This document shows, in pieces, positions 42,506 through 50,639 of a DNA stretch of 64,000 nt. Each line of letters starts with the position of its first letter. The first letter of the stretch is position 1. The notes under the pieces were generated by a model. The model did no database searches and was not told where the DNA came from. It saw only the letters and a program-made list of their open reading frames with translations. Made by a program: the position numbers and the translations under genes. This DNA comes from an uncultured Porphyromonadaceae bacterium (lineage in GTDB: Bacteria; Bacteroidota; Bacteroidia; Bacteroidales; Muribaculaceae): contig CAJKBH010000001.1 in assembly GCA_905198125.1 (NCBI GenBank), positions 1-64,000 of the forward strand, read 5' to 3'.

Positions 42506-42536
42506 CAGATAGTCGATATTAGATTTTAGATAATAG

Positions 42537-42572
42537 ATGCCCCGTCACGCTATGATGCTCGTGACGGGGCAT
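42537..42572. terminator. Bidirectional terminator between htpG and the esterase gene
   Basis: A perfect 13-bp inverted repeat (42537-42549 and 42560-42572) with GCCCCGTCACG arms and a 10-base loop, between convergent genes. It closes both htpG and the long minus-strand biosynthetic operon. Confidence 0.85.
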
Positions 42573-42591
42573 TGTGCTTTGTTATCGGGGA

Positions 42592-43986
42592 TTAGAACAG
42601 GCGGGGGAGGAAGTCGATGAGGTAGTTGCGCCAGTTGTCCCAGGTGTGGCCGCCGTCCGATTCGTGATAGACGTAGGGATAACGGTGGTCGGCCAGAGTG
42701 AGGCGCAGGTCGTCGTTCAGTTTCTTGGTGAAGTCGCCGGTGCCGACAGCTATGTAATACAGCTTCGGGGCAGGATTGAACTGCTTCTGCAGCTTCGCGT
42801 CGAAGTTTTTGTAGATGTCGGCATCCTGGCCGGCGGCCGCCTCCATGGTCTTGCCAATCTTATTTTTGCGCAATGCCGGGAATGTGTCGGAAAGGGTGTT
42901 CCAGAGTCCTCCGATCTTGTCGACTGTGGGAGATGATTTGTCGGTGATGGCATTGGTGGTCTGAGCCGAGAACAATCCGACATAGTCGAACGATTCCGGA
43001 TTGTTGAGCGAGATATAAAGCGTATGCAGCCCTCCGAGCGACAGACCGGCGATGGCACGGTCAGCCTTGCCGGTACGGGTGCGGTAATGCGAGTCGACAT
43101 AATCCACCACATCGTGCATGAACACGCTTTCTATGGCACCGAACATCGAGGACATATTGTTGGCAAACGGCTTTTGGTCGGGCCGGTCGGGATCGGCCCC
43201 GGGAGCAGCGGCAAGTTCGGCGTTGCCGTTGGGCATCACCACTATCATAGGCTTGCATTTGCCCTGTGCCATCATGTTGTCGAGAATCTGCGCGGCGCGT
43301 CCGCAGCCCAGCCATGCGTCCTCGTCGCCGCCCGAGCCGTGCAGCAGATATAACACCGGATACCGTTTGTCGGGATTCTTGTCATACTCGGCCGGCAGAT
43401 ACACCGACATACGGCGTTTCTTGAATCCATCAAGCGTGCCGGGATACCACACCTTGCTCACCTTGCCGTGCGGCACGTCGGTGTCAAGGAAATAGTCGGC
43501 GTTGCCCCCGGGAATGATGAAATAGCTCAGCGTGTCGGCTATGTCGCGAACGGTGTTCGGATTCAGAGGATCTGTATATTTCTTATCGTCAATCTCAAAC
43601 TGATAGGTGTACATGTTCGGTGCGAGCTTGGGCGAACGGAATGTCCACACGCCTTTCTTCTCGTCCATCTCGCCCTTGCTGAAATCGCCGCCAAACGGGA
43701 GCCCCATCTTCTTCAGCAGGCTCTTGTTCTTTATGAGGTTGCCGACAACATAGACGTCGTCGGGCTGATCCGGTTCCTCAGGCTCTTTATTGTTTTCATC
43801 GTCATCCTCCTCATCATCGTCATCGGACTCGTTGACGGCCCTCAGCATCTCGGGCGTGAGACGCAGCGTGAAGGTGACGGTGCTGTCGGAATTCAGCTTT
43901 ACAGACTTAGGCAGGTCGGCGGCGAGCGTAGGCGACAGCATTGCCATCGCTATACAGACGCACGTAAGAATCCGGATGTTTTTCAT
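42592..43986 (-). CDS. Secreted esterase of the alpha/beta-hydrolase (D-alpha/feruloyl-esterase-like) family
   Basis: 464 residues with signal peptide MKNIRILTCVCIAMAMLSPT. An N-terminal CBM48/E-set-like domain (YVVGNLIKNKSLL, GVWTFRSPKLAPNMYTYQFE) contains an unusual acidic run at residues 53-77. The catalytic domain has the oxyanion motif LYLLHGSGGDEDAWLGCG, the nucleophile elbow GLSLGG, and the His in HESDGGHTWDNWRN, as in esterase D/XynZ-type CE1 enzymes. Its start lies 80 bases inside the end of the MMPL exporter gene, so it is the last gene of the aryl-polyene-like operon. Possible roles are cleavage of polyene esters or an unrelated carbohydrate ester; context favours the former, weakly. 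Confidence 0.85.
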   Translation of the reverse strand: MKNIRILTCVCIAMAMLSPTLAADLPKSVKLNSDSTVTFTLRLTPEMLRAVNESDDDDEEDDDENNKEPEEPDQPDDVYVVGNLIKNKSLLKKMGLPFGGDFSKGEMDEKKGVWTFRSPKLAPNMYTYQFEIDDKKYTDPLNPNTVRDIADTLSYFIIPGGNADYFLDTDVPHGKVSKVWYPGTLDGFKKRRMSVYLPAEYDKNPDKRYPVLYLLHGSGGDEDAWLGCGRAAQILDNMMAQGKCKPMIVVMPNGNAELAAAPGADPDRPDQKPFANNMSSMFGAIESVFMHDVVDYVDSHYRTRTGKADRAIAGLSLGGLHTLYISLNNPESFDYVGLFSAQTTNAITDKSSPTVDKIGGLWNTLSDTFPALRKNKIGKTMEAAAGQDADIYKNFDAKLQKQFNPAPKLYYIAVGTGDFTKKLNDDLRLTLADHRYPYVYHESDGGHTWDNWRNYLIDFLPRLF

Positions 43987-46846
43987 AATCGTTATTGTTG
44001 GTTATGACAGTGATATTCGGAGTGAAATCGATGGCGCACGTCTCTATCAGAGCGTGAGAATCCTCGTTGTCGGTTACTACCGTTACGGATACGCCTGGAT
44101 GAAGCAGAGCCAAAGTCAGGGCCAGCTCGCCCTGTGCCGTTCCGTTAATGACAAGTAAATCATCGGCATTGACATCCTTTAATTCGTCAAGGTGTGAAAT
44201 AATGCCCTTCAGGGCTTTCTTGGCGTTTGATTCGATGTCGCGGCCTTTATACAGATATCGGCCCGATACGGCATATTCCATCATGTCGGGCGACATGGGT
44301 CCGGCAGCCAAAGCCTGTTGCAGCGCTTTGTAACGGCGTGGCCGGAACACCTGCATACACAGCGATGCGAGTGTGACGGGATGGCGGCGTACGTGGCCGT
44401 TGCTCCGGGTGATCCAGTTGAAGAACAGCGGCGGCACTATGTAGGCCATAAGCACCACGGCTATCATGCCCACCACCGTCACCTGACCCAACGAGCGCAT
44501 GGCCGGATGCTGCGCGAATATCAGCGACCCGATGCCTATGAACATTATCAGCGCCGACACAACGATGCTGTTCTTGTACGATGCCAGCACCTTGCGCCGG
44601 TACGCATATTCGTATGCCAGGCCCTCGGTGATGAAGATGGTGTAGTCGTCGCCCTGACCGAAGATGAATGTGGCTAAGATTACGTTCACGATGTTGAACC
44701 GGATGTCGCAGATGGCCATTATGCCGAGAATCCAGAGCCATGACAGCGCCATCGGCAGGAAGGCGATGGCCGCAAGTTCTATGCGTCCGAACGACAGCCA
44801 TAGGAACGCGAATACGATGAATCCGCAGGCATAACAGATGTAGTTGAAATCATCGGACAGCGTATTGGCTATCGACGAATTCATGGAAGCAACATCGAAG
44901 CAGAGGCCGTCGAACCGTTCTTTAATCCGGTCCTTGACCGCGCTGATGTCATTTTTCGGTACATCCACAATCTGCACGATGGCCTTGCGGCCGGCGCCCT
45001 CGTCGCGGCTGATGTTGCCGGCGAACAGCATCGTGAATGTCTCGTTCAGCTCCTCAAACGATTTGGGAGCATACTGGCGTGATATGGCTTCGTGGAAAGG
45101 AGCGAAAGCCTCCTCGCTGAACCCGAGACGTGCCGCCTCGGCCGGGAGCGAATCGCGGAACAGCGCCGAATGCTCGGTCACGAACCTGTTCCAGCGTTTC
45201 AGGCGTGTCTGCTGCGTGGAGCCGGAGGGAAGGAAGTCGGCTATATCCGAGCGTTTCGATACCTGGCCGTCGGCAGCGAGGCCGTTCAGCACACGCGCCG
45301 CCTGTTCGTTGTCACGCATCGCCTCGTCCCACGACTTGCCCTCGCTCACCACATACAGCGGCTCGGTGGTCTTGCCGCCCGGCATCAGCGACGAGAAATA
45401 TTCCATGTCGGCGCGGTTCTGCGGCGTCATGTAGTTGATGTTGCGCATATCGGTGTCGAAGCCCGTGTCGAGGCTGAACCACGCGAACACCAATGTAAGG
45501 CAGCTCAGCGCTATCACCAACGGCTTGCTGCGCTCGGGCTTGATGTCGGCCAGGCGTGACAACATGGAGCGTTTCTCCTCGCGGATGACGCGTGGAGAAT
45601 TCTTGCGCACCAGTTGGGGCAGGAACAGCAGCACGAACAGGATGGTGCCAACCAAAAGCAACGAGCTGAACAGACCTAAGTCGTGCAGCGCCGTGGCGTT
45701 GAGCGGCACTAAGCAGAGGAACGCGCCCACGGTCGTGACGTTGCCCACAACCAACGGCGACACAATCTCGCGCAGGGCGAGACGCCGGTTCGGATTCTCC
45801 GCCAGATGGTCTATCAGATGCAGCGGATAGTTGATGGCTATGCCGAGAATCACGGACGATATGCCTATCACGATGATGGACACCGAATCGTAGAATATGG
45901 CGATGCCCCCCATTGCGAAAAGCCATCCCCAGCCCACCGACACCACGATGAGCAGGATATTCAGCATGTTGCGGAACACATATATCAGCAACGCCAATAT
46001 AAGCACGCCCGCGATGGTGCCTGCCAATATGGAATCCTTCTTGATACGGTCGGCGTTACCGACGGCTATGACGGGTCCGCCGGTGAAATGAACGTCAAAT
46101 GCCGGATCCTGCCGTTCCACCTTTTGCTTTACGGCGTTAAGCAGGTCTACTATGCGGCCGTTGTTGTCCGATTCCGAAGCGCCGAATCTGGAGTCCATCA
46201 TTACGATGGCCCGTTTGCCGTCGGGCGAGAGGATGTAGCCGTCGAAGTTGTCGAATTCTATGTCCGAGCCGCCGGAGTGTATGCGTGCGGCCACGGGCGA
46301 GAACAGGCCGAGCGGGTCGCGCGACATGGTCTCGACCGAGAAACCGGCGGCGGGCGACTGCAGCTGCTCCTTGTCGTTCATCAGCTGCGCGGCCGTATAG
46401 CCGGGTATTGCTAACAGCGAGTCGGCGCGGGCATAGTCGCGCTCGGTCATGAAGTAGGGGATGTCGTCGTACACAGCCGCCGCCACGCCCATGATCTGTT
46501 CCAGGTCGATCGAGCTGATCACGTCCGGCAGCAGTCCGGCGGTATCCGTCTCCGCTAAAGTCTGCGTGAGCAGGTCGACCCCTTCGGCCAGACGTTCGGG
46601 CGAATTCTGCGCCGAATCGCGCATCATAACGAAGGCATAGATGCGGTTGGCCCCCGATATGTCCTGGTACACCGTCATGGCCTGTCGGTTATCGTGGTCA
46701 AGGGGCAGGAAATCGGATATGTCCTCCTTGTAATGCAGCGTCATCACCAATGCCACAAGCACCGCGGTAAGCACCGCGAAGATGCTCCGGCACAGCCACC
46801 GCCTGCGGCGGAACAGATCGTATATGTTCAGAATCAACTTGCTCAT
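43907..46846 (-). CDS. MMPL-family exporter with C-terminal Rossmann-like domain (ApeM-like)
   Basis: 979 residues. It has a first membrane helix near residue 20, a large periplasmic loop containing FLPLDHDNRQ, and a first membrane bundle (SVGWGWLFAMGGIAIFYDSV, IGISSVILGIAINYPLHLID). A second periplasmic loop follows, then a second bundle (LPMALSWLWILGIMAICDIR, FIFGQGDDYTIFITEGLAYE), the RND/MMPL layout. Residues about 830-979 form a soluble domain (YLYKGRDIESNAKKALKGII, ALLHPGVSVTVVTDNEDSHA) resembling half of a SAM-methyltransferase fold. A similar tail ends the glycosyltransferase-acyltransferase of this cluster. It is the probable exporter of the polyene lipid across the inner membrane. 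Its last 80 bases overlap the esterase gene in another frame. Confidence 0.9.
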   Translation of the reverse strand: MSKLILNIYDLFRRRRWLCRSIFAVLTAVLVALVMTLHYKEDISDFLPLDHDNRQAMTVYQDISGANRIYAFVMMRDSAQNSPERLAEGVDLLTQTLAETDTAGLLPDVISSIDLEQIMGVAAAVYDDIPYFMTERDYARADSLLAIPGYTAAQLMNDKEQLQSPAAGFSVETMSRDPLGLFSPVAARIHSGGSDIEFDNFDGYILSPDGKRAIVMMDSRFGASESDNNGRIVDLLNAVKQKVERQDPAFDVHFTGGPVIAVGNADRIKKDSILAGTIAGVLILALLIYVFRNMLNILLIVVSVGWGWLFAMGGIAIFYDSVSIIVIGISSVILGIAINYPLHLIDHLAENPNRRLALREIVSPLVVGNVTTVGAFLCLVPLNATALHDLGLFSSLLLVGTILFVLLFLPQLVRKNSPRVIREEKRSMLSRLADIKPERSKPLVIALSCLTLVFAWFSLDTGFDTDMRNINYMTPQNRADMEYFSSLMPGGKTTEPLYVVSEGKSWDEAMRDNEQAARVLNGLAADGQVSKRSDIADFLPSGSTQQTRLKRWNRFVTEHSALFRDSLPAEAARLGFSEEAFAPFHEAISRQYAPKSFEELNETFTMLFAGNISRDEGAGRKAIVQIVDVPKNDISAVKDRIKERFDGLCFDVASMNSSIANTLSDDFNYICYACGFIVFAFLWLSFGRIELAAIAFLPMALSWLWILGIMAICDIRFNIVNVILATFIFGQGDDYTIFITEGLAYEYAYRRKVLASYKNSIVVSALIMFIGIGSLIFAQHPAMRSLGQVTVVGMIAVVLMAYIVPPLFFNWITRSNGHVRRHPVTLASLCMQVFRPRRYKALQQALAAGPMSPDMMEYAVSGRYLYKGRDIESNAKKALKGIISHLDELKDVNADDLLVINGTAQGELALTLALLHPGVSVTVVTDNEDSHALIETCAIDFTPNITVITNNNDYEKHPDSYVRLYSDGNAVAYARRRPA

Positions 46847-46885
46847 ACGGCTTGAATGGATTCTTGATCAGCTATTGTTTCCGAA

Positions 46886-48199
46886 TTATTTATGGTTTCT
46901 GAGGTCGATGAATTTCAACGGCTTGCGCGATGTGCTGGGGAACAGGATCTTGTTGACGTCGTCGGGATCCAGTATCTCGATGATGGGCGCCACGCGGATG
47001 CGCGAGCGGAAACGGTCCTTGAGTTCCTTTATCACATCGAACGCAGGGCGCGAGTTGAGCCCTACCTTCACCACCACCTCGTCTGTGCCGGCGAAGCTGT
47101 CGCGCACCAGCACCACGTAGTTGGCCACGTACTGTGTATTATCCAGCACATCGTATATCGCCGGAGGATAGACGGTGGTGCCCTTCAGCTTTATCATGTT
47201 GTTCTTGCGGCCCACAATGGGAGTGAGTCGGAAGGAATTGCGGCCGCACTTGCACTGTCCCGTAATCTTGCGCGATATGTCGCCGGTGCGGAACCGCAGC
47301 AGGGGCATTCCCTCCACGCCGAGCGTGGTAACGACCACCTCGCCCGGCTCGCCGTCGGGCACCGGCTTGTCGTCGTCGCCGATTATCTCCACTATGATCA
47401 GTTCCGGATGCACATGGCCTCCGCAGCCGTAGGGGCATTCGGAGAAGGTCGCGCCCATTTCGGTTGACGAATATGTGGCGAACAGTTCCACGTCCCATTT
47501 CTCCTTGATTCGTTTTCCGAGGAGATTTAACGAAAAGTCCTGTTCGCGCAGACCCTCGCCGATGCCGATGATGCGGCGTATGCTCGACGCGCGGTAGTCT
47601 ATGCCGTTCTTCTCGGCGTAATCTATCAGCCGGAGGATGAACGACGGCACGCACATGATGGTGTCGGGCTGTATGCGGTGTATGGTGTCCCACTGCAGTT
47701 CGGGGATGCCGTTGCCCACGCGGATCACCGACGCGCCCAACTCGCGGATGCCGAGGAAGTAGGCCAATCCGGCCATGAAGCGCTTGTCGAGCGTGGTCAT
47801 AAGCTGGATGATGTCGCCGGGACGCACGCCCGCGCAGCTGAACGATTTCTTCTCGTTGTAGGCCAACCGCTGCAGGTCAAGTTCCGTGCAGCCGAATGTC
47901 ACCGGGTCGCCGAGGGTACCCGATGTGGTGATGTAATCAATCACTTTCTCCTTAGGCACGCACAGGAAATCATTGTTGTAAAGCTGCAGGTCCTTTTTGG
48001 CCGTGAACGGTAGGCGCTGCAGGTCGTCGACCGTGCGGATTGATGCCGGGTCGATACCGTTGTCGCGGAACATGCGGCGGTAATAAGGCGAGTTGGCGGC
48101 CAGATAGGCTACGGCCTCGCGCAGACGCGCGTCCTGAAAATCGCGTATCTCCTCGGGCGAGGCAAACTCTATGTCGTTCTGTATATGGTTTGACGTCAT
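46886..48199 (-). CDS. PaaK-like AMP-dependent acyl/aryl-CoA or ACP ligase
   Basis: 437 residues, the phenylacetate-CoA ligase size class. Motifs are the phosphate loop DYITTSGTLGDPVTFGCTEL, IGIGEGLREQDF, the adenine-binding LFATYSSTEMGATFSECPYG, GEVVVTTLGVEGMPLLRFRT with GDISRKITGQCKCGR, and the C-terminal KNNMIKLKGTTVYPPAIYDV. It should activate an aryl acid (for example a cinnamate or benzoate starter) by adenylation, the role of ApeH-type enzymes in aryl polyene pathways. It lies between the exporter and a hydrolase gene in the operon. The substrate is inferred. Confidence 0.88.
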   Translation of the reverse strand: MTSNHIQNDIEFASPEEIRDFQDARLREAVAYLAANSPYYRRMFRDNGIDPASIRTVDDLQRLPFTAKKDLQLYNNDFLCVPKEKVIDYITTSGTLGDPVTFGCTELDLQRLAYNEKKSFSCAGVRPGDIIQLMTTLDKRFMAGLAYFLGIRELGASVIRVGNGIPELQWDTIHRIQPDTIMCVPSFILRLIDYAEKNGIDYRASSIRRIIGIGEGLREQDFSLNLLGKRIKEKWDVELFATYSSTEMGATFSECPYGCGGHVHPELIIVEIIGDDDKPVPDGEPGEVVVTTLGVEGMPLLRFRTGDISRKITGQCKCGRNSFRLTPIVGRKNNMIKLKGTTVYPPAIYDVLDNTQYVANYVVLVRDSFAGTDEVVVKVGLNSRPAFDVIKELKDRFRSRIRVAPIIEILDPDDVNKILFPSTSRKPLKFIDLRNHK

Positions 48200-48224
48200 T
48201 GTCGTTATGATTCAAAATTCAAAA

Positions 48225-49133
48225 TTACTTCATAAAGGGCAGGTTGCGGAGCCACGCAATGAAGCGGCCGCGCCATTTGATGGCCTCTGCCGTTGTCTTG
48301 TCGGGATTGGCGCCGAATCCGTGGCCGCCGGTCTTGTACTGTATATAGACGTGCGGAACGCGGTTGGCCGTGAGGGCCGAATCCATCAGTTCGGAATTGT
48401 GGTATTTCACGATGGGGTCGTCCACGCAGTTCATCAGGAACGTCGGAGGCATGTCGGGGCGTGCGTGGTGTTCCATCGAAAGGGAGTCCTTCATTTCGGG
48501 GCTTATGGCCTTACCTTCACCCAATAAGCCGCGGCGCGAACGTTTATGCACCGATTCGTCGACTAACGAGACAACCGGATAGATAGGAGCGATAAAGTCT
48601 GGTTTCAATGATACGGACGGCTTGACGCCTACCTGCGACAGCACGTCGGTGTCGAACATGGTGCCGGCCATCAGCGTGAGGTGACCTCCTGCCGAGAACC
48701 CCATAACGCCGACCTTGTCCGGGTCGATGCCGTATTTGTCGGCATTCTCGCGCACCAACTGGATGCTGCGCTGCACGTCCTGCAGCATATCGGGGAAGCG
48801 GTTGCCGCGCTTCACCAGGCGGTCGTGGAATATGAATCCTGGCACTGTACCCACGCGGTATTCCAATACGAAGGCCGCGATGCCCTGTGTGTTGAGCCAC
48901 CGTGCCACCCCGTCGCCCTCCGTCTCCTTGTCCAGCCAGAAGTAGCTGCCCCCCGGACATACAATAATAGCTGGCGCGGAGCCGTTTCCGTGGGGAGCTT
49001 CGCTCACCGGGTACGGCGTCAGCTTCACTTTCGACCTGCACCCGGTGCCTTCCCATATATTGAAGGCCTGCCCATGCAGCGACATGGCCGCGCACAGCGT
49101 GGTAATAAACAATATATACTTAATTCCTTTCAT
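48225..49133 (-). CDS. Secreted alpha/beta-hydrolase (acetyl-esterase-like)
   Basis: 302 residues with signal peptide MKGIKYILFITTLCAAMSLH. It has the HGGG-type region replaced by IIVCPGGSYFWLDKE, the nucleophile elbow GVMGFSAGGHLTLMAG, an acid in MNCVDDPIVKYHNSE, and the His in YKTGGHGFGAN, as in BD-FAE/acetylxylan-esterase-like hydrolases. It overlaps the upstream flavoenzyme gene by 14 bases and precedes the ligase, so it belongs to the cluster operon. It is a second exported hydrolase besides the one at the operon end. Its substrate is unknown. Confidence 0.85.
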   Translation of the reverse strand: MKGIKYILFITTLCAAMSLHGQAFNIWEGTGCRSKVKLTPYPVSEAPHGNGSAPAIIVCPGGSYFWLDKETEGDGVARWLNTQGIAAFVLEYRVGTVPGFIFHDRLVKRGNRFPDMLQDVQRSIQLVRENADKYGIDPDKVGVMGFSAGGHLTLMAGTMFDTDVLSQVGVKPSVSLKPDFIAPIYPVVSLVDESVHKRSRRGLLGEGKAISPEMKDSLSMEHHARPDMPPTFLMNCVDDPIVKYHNSELMDSALTANRVPHVYIQYKTGGHGFGANPDKTTAEAIKWRGRFIAWLRNLPFMK

Positions 49134-50634
49134 GTTCCAGAATCTGGTTGATTATATAATCCTCTCCTAAAATGGCGTCCACGGTCTTGATGGCCGTAAG
49201 CGGTACGCCGCAGATGCCGTGCAGCATCACGTTCTGCCCGGTGAGGTACAGGTTCGAGAGCTTGGTGTGCACCGGTATCTGCGAATAGAGTATGTCCTCC
49301 GAATCGTGGGTATAGCCGAACATCGAGCCCTCCTTTACATTGTAATAGTCACGGATGGTGAGGGGTGAGGAGGTATAGACCTTGTGGATGCATTTGCGGA
49401 TATCCGGGTAGATGGTTTCAAGCGCGTCGATCAGTTTTGCACCGCAGTCCTGTTTCCAGTCCAGGTAATCCCGGCCGCGCCTCCCTGTGGAGGTGTCTTG
49501 CCACTGCCGCACCTCGTCGAATTCCATGGGACAGTGTATCAGCAGCCTCGATGCGAACGGGCCCTGTTCCGGCTCCGGCGGCGTCATATAGAGGAATCCG
49601 TGCGGCCAGCGGCTCTTGTTCTCCTCGTGCGTGGCCTGGTTCCACATCATGCCGTAGTCGCGCAGGTAATAGCCGGTGTAGGGTATGTAAGGGAACCGGT
49701 CGGGCTTCAGGTCGATATAGAGCGAGAAAGCCGAGAATGAATTGGGTATGTTGTTGAGGCGGTTGGTGAACGCCGTGGTGAATGTCTTGGGAGGCAGAAT
49801 CTTCAGCAGCGACACGGGATGTATGGAGGAGATCACCAATTGCGGTGTGAAGGTGCGTCCGGACTTCGTGGTTACGGACGTGATGGCTTTGTTTTCGACA
49901 GTGATGCCCTGTACCGGGTCGCCGGCTACTATCTCTCCGCCCCGGTCGGTGACGCATCCGGCCAGCGCGTCGGCCAGCTGCTGGCTGCCGCCCACGAAGC
50001 GGGATGCGCCGGAAATGAACAGCACGTTGATCAGGGCATGGACGTATGCCGGCGAATGGCCGGGAGTGCCGCTGTATATCGGATTCAGGTATGCCAGCAG
50101 TTCGCGAAGCACCTCGTTGCGCACGTGCTTGGCTATAAGACGGTCGGCAGGCATGCTGAACCGCCCGTATTCCCCGGTCATGTCGGCAATGCCGGGACGG
50201 AGATTGAACAGCGGTATGCGTTCCGTAATGTCGAACAGTTCGTCGACGTATGCCTTGATTCCCTCGGCTTCATCGGGAAACTGCGTGGCAAGGACCTTGA
50301 CGAAATTCTCACGGCCCGAGCCTATGATGTACGACTTGCCGTCCTTGCCGTAACAGATGTGGTCGGTGCAACAGGGGTTGAGGTGTTCTATCTTCAGCCG
50401 GTCGAGTATGCCGAGGTAACTGCATATCCTGGACAGGTTGCCACCGGGCTGGAATCCGCCCATGATGTGCATTCCTGTCTCAAACAGTTTGCCGCCGCGC
50501 CGGAAGCATTGCAGCCCTCCTCCGATGGTGGCGTTTTTCTCTATCACAGTCACCTTGTATCCGTTGCGCGCCAATAGCGCTCCGGTGAAAAGTCCGCCGA
50601 GTCCGGCTCCGATTATCAGGCAAGTCTTGTCCAT
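49120..50634 (-). CDS. Phytoene-desaturase-like NAD(P)/FAD oxidoreductase
   Basis: 504 residues from ATG 50634, which directly precedes the dinucleotide fold DKTCLIIGAGLGGLFTGALL; the frame is open further upstream but lacks a conserved start. Other features are EKNATIGGGLQCFRRGGKLF, ETGMHIMGG, FVGGSQQLADALAGCVTDRG and the C-terminal FAD motif LYLTGQNVMLHGICGVPLTA. The family includes carotenoid desaturases and retinol saturases. In this cluster it may act on the polyene chain. Its gene starts 5 bases after the glycosyltransferase-acyltransferase stop. The reaction is inferred only. Confidence 0.88.
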   Translation of the reverse strand: MDKTCLIIGAGLGGLFTGALLARNGYKVTVIEKNATIGGGLQCFRRGGKLFETGMHIMGGFQPGGNLSRICSYLGILDRLKIEHLNPCCTDHICYGKDGKSYIIGSGRENFVKVLATQFPDEAEGIKAYVDELFDITERIPLFNLRPGIADMTGEYGRFSMPADRLIAKHVRNEVLRELLAYLNPIYSGTPGHSPAYVHALINVLFISGASRFVGGSQQLADALAGCVTDRGGEIVAGDPVQGITVENKAITSVTTKSGRTFTPQLVISSIHPVSLLKILPPKTFTTAFTNRLNNIPNSFSAFSLYIDLKPDRFPYIPYTGYYLRDYGMMWNQATHEENKSRWPHGFLYMTPPEPEQGPFASRLLIHCPMEFDEVRQWQDTSTGRRGRDYLDWKQDCGAKLIDALETIYPDIRKCIHKVYTSSPLTIRDYYNVKEGSMFGYTHDSEDILYSQIPVHTKLSNLYLTGQNVMLHGICGVPLTAIKTVDAILGEDYIINQILEHERN

Positions 50635-50639
50635 AGCGT

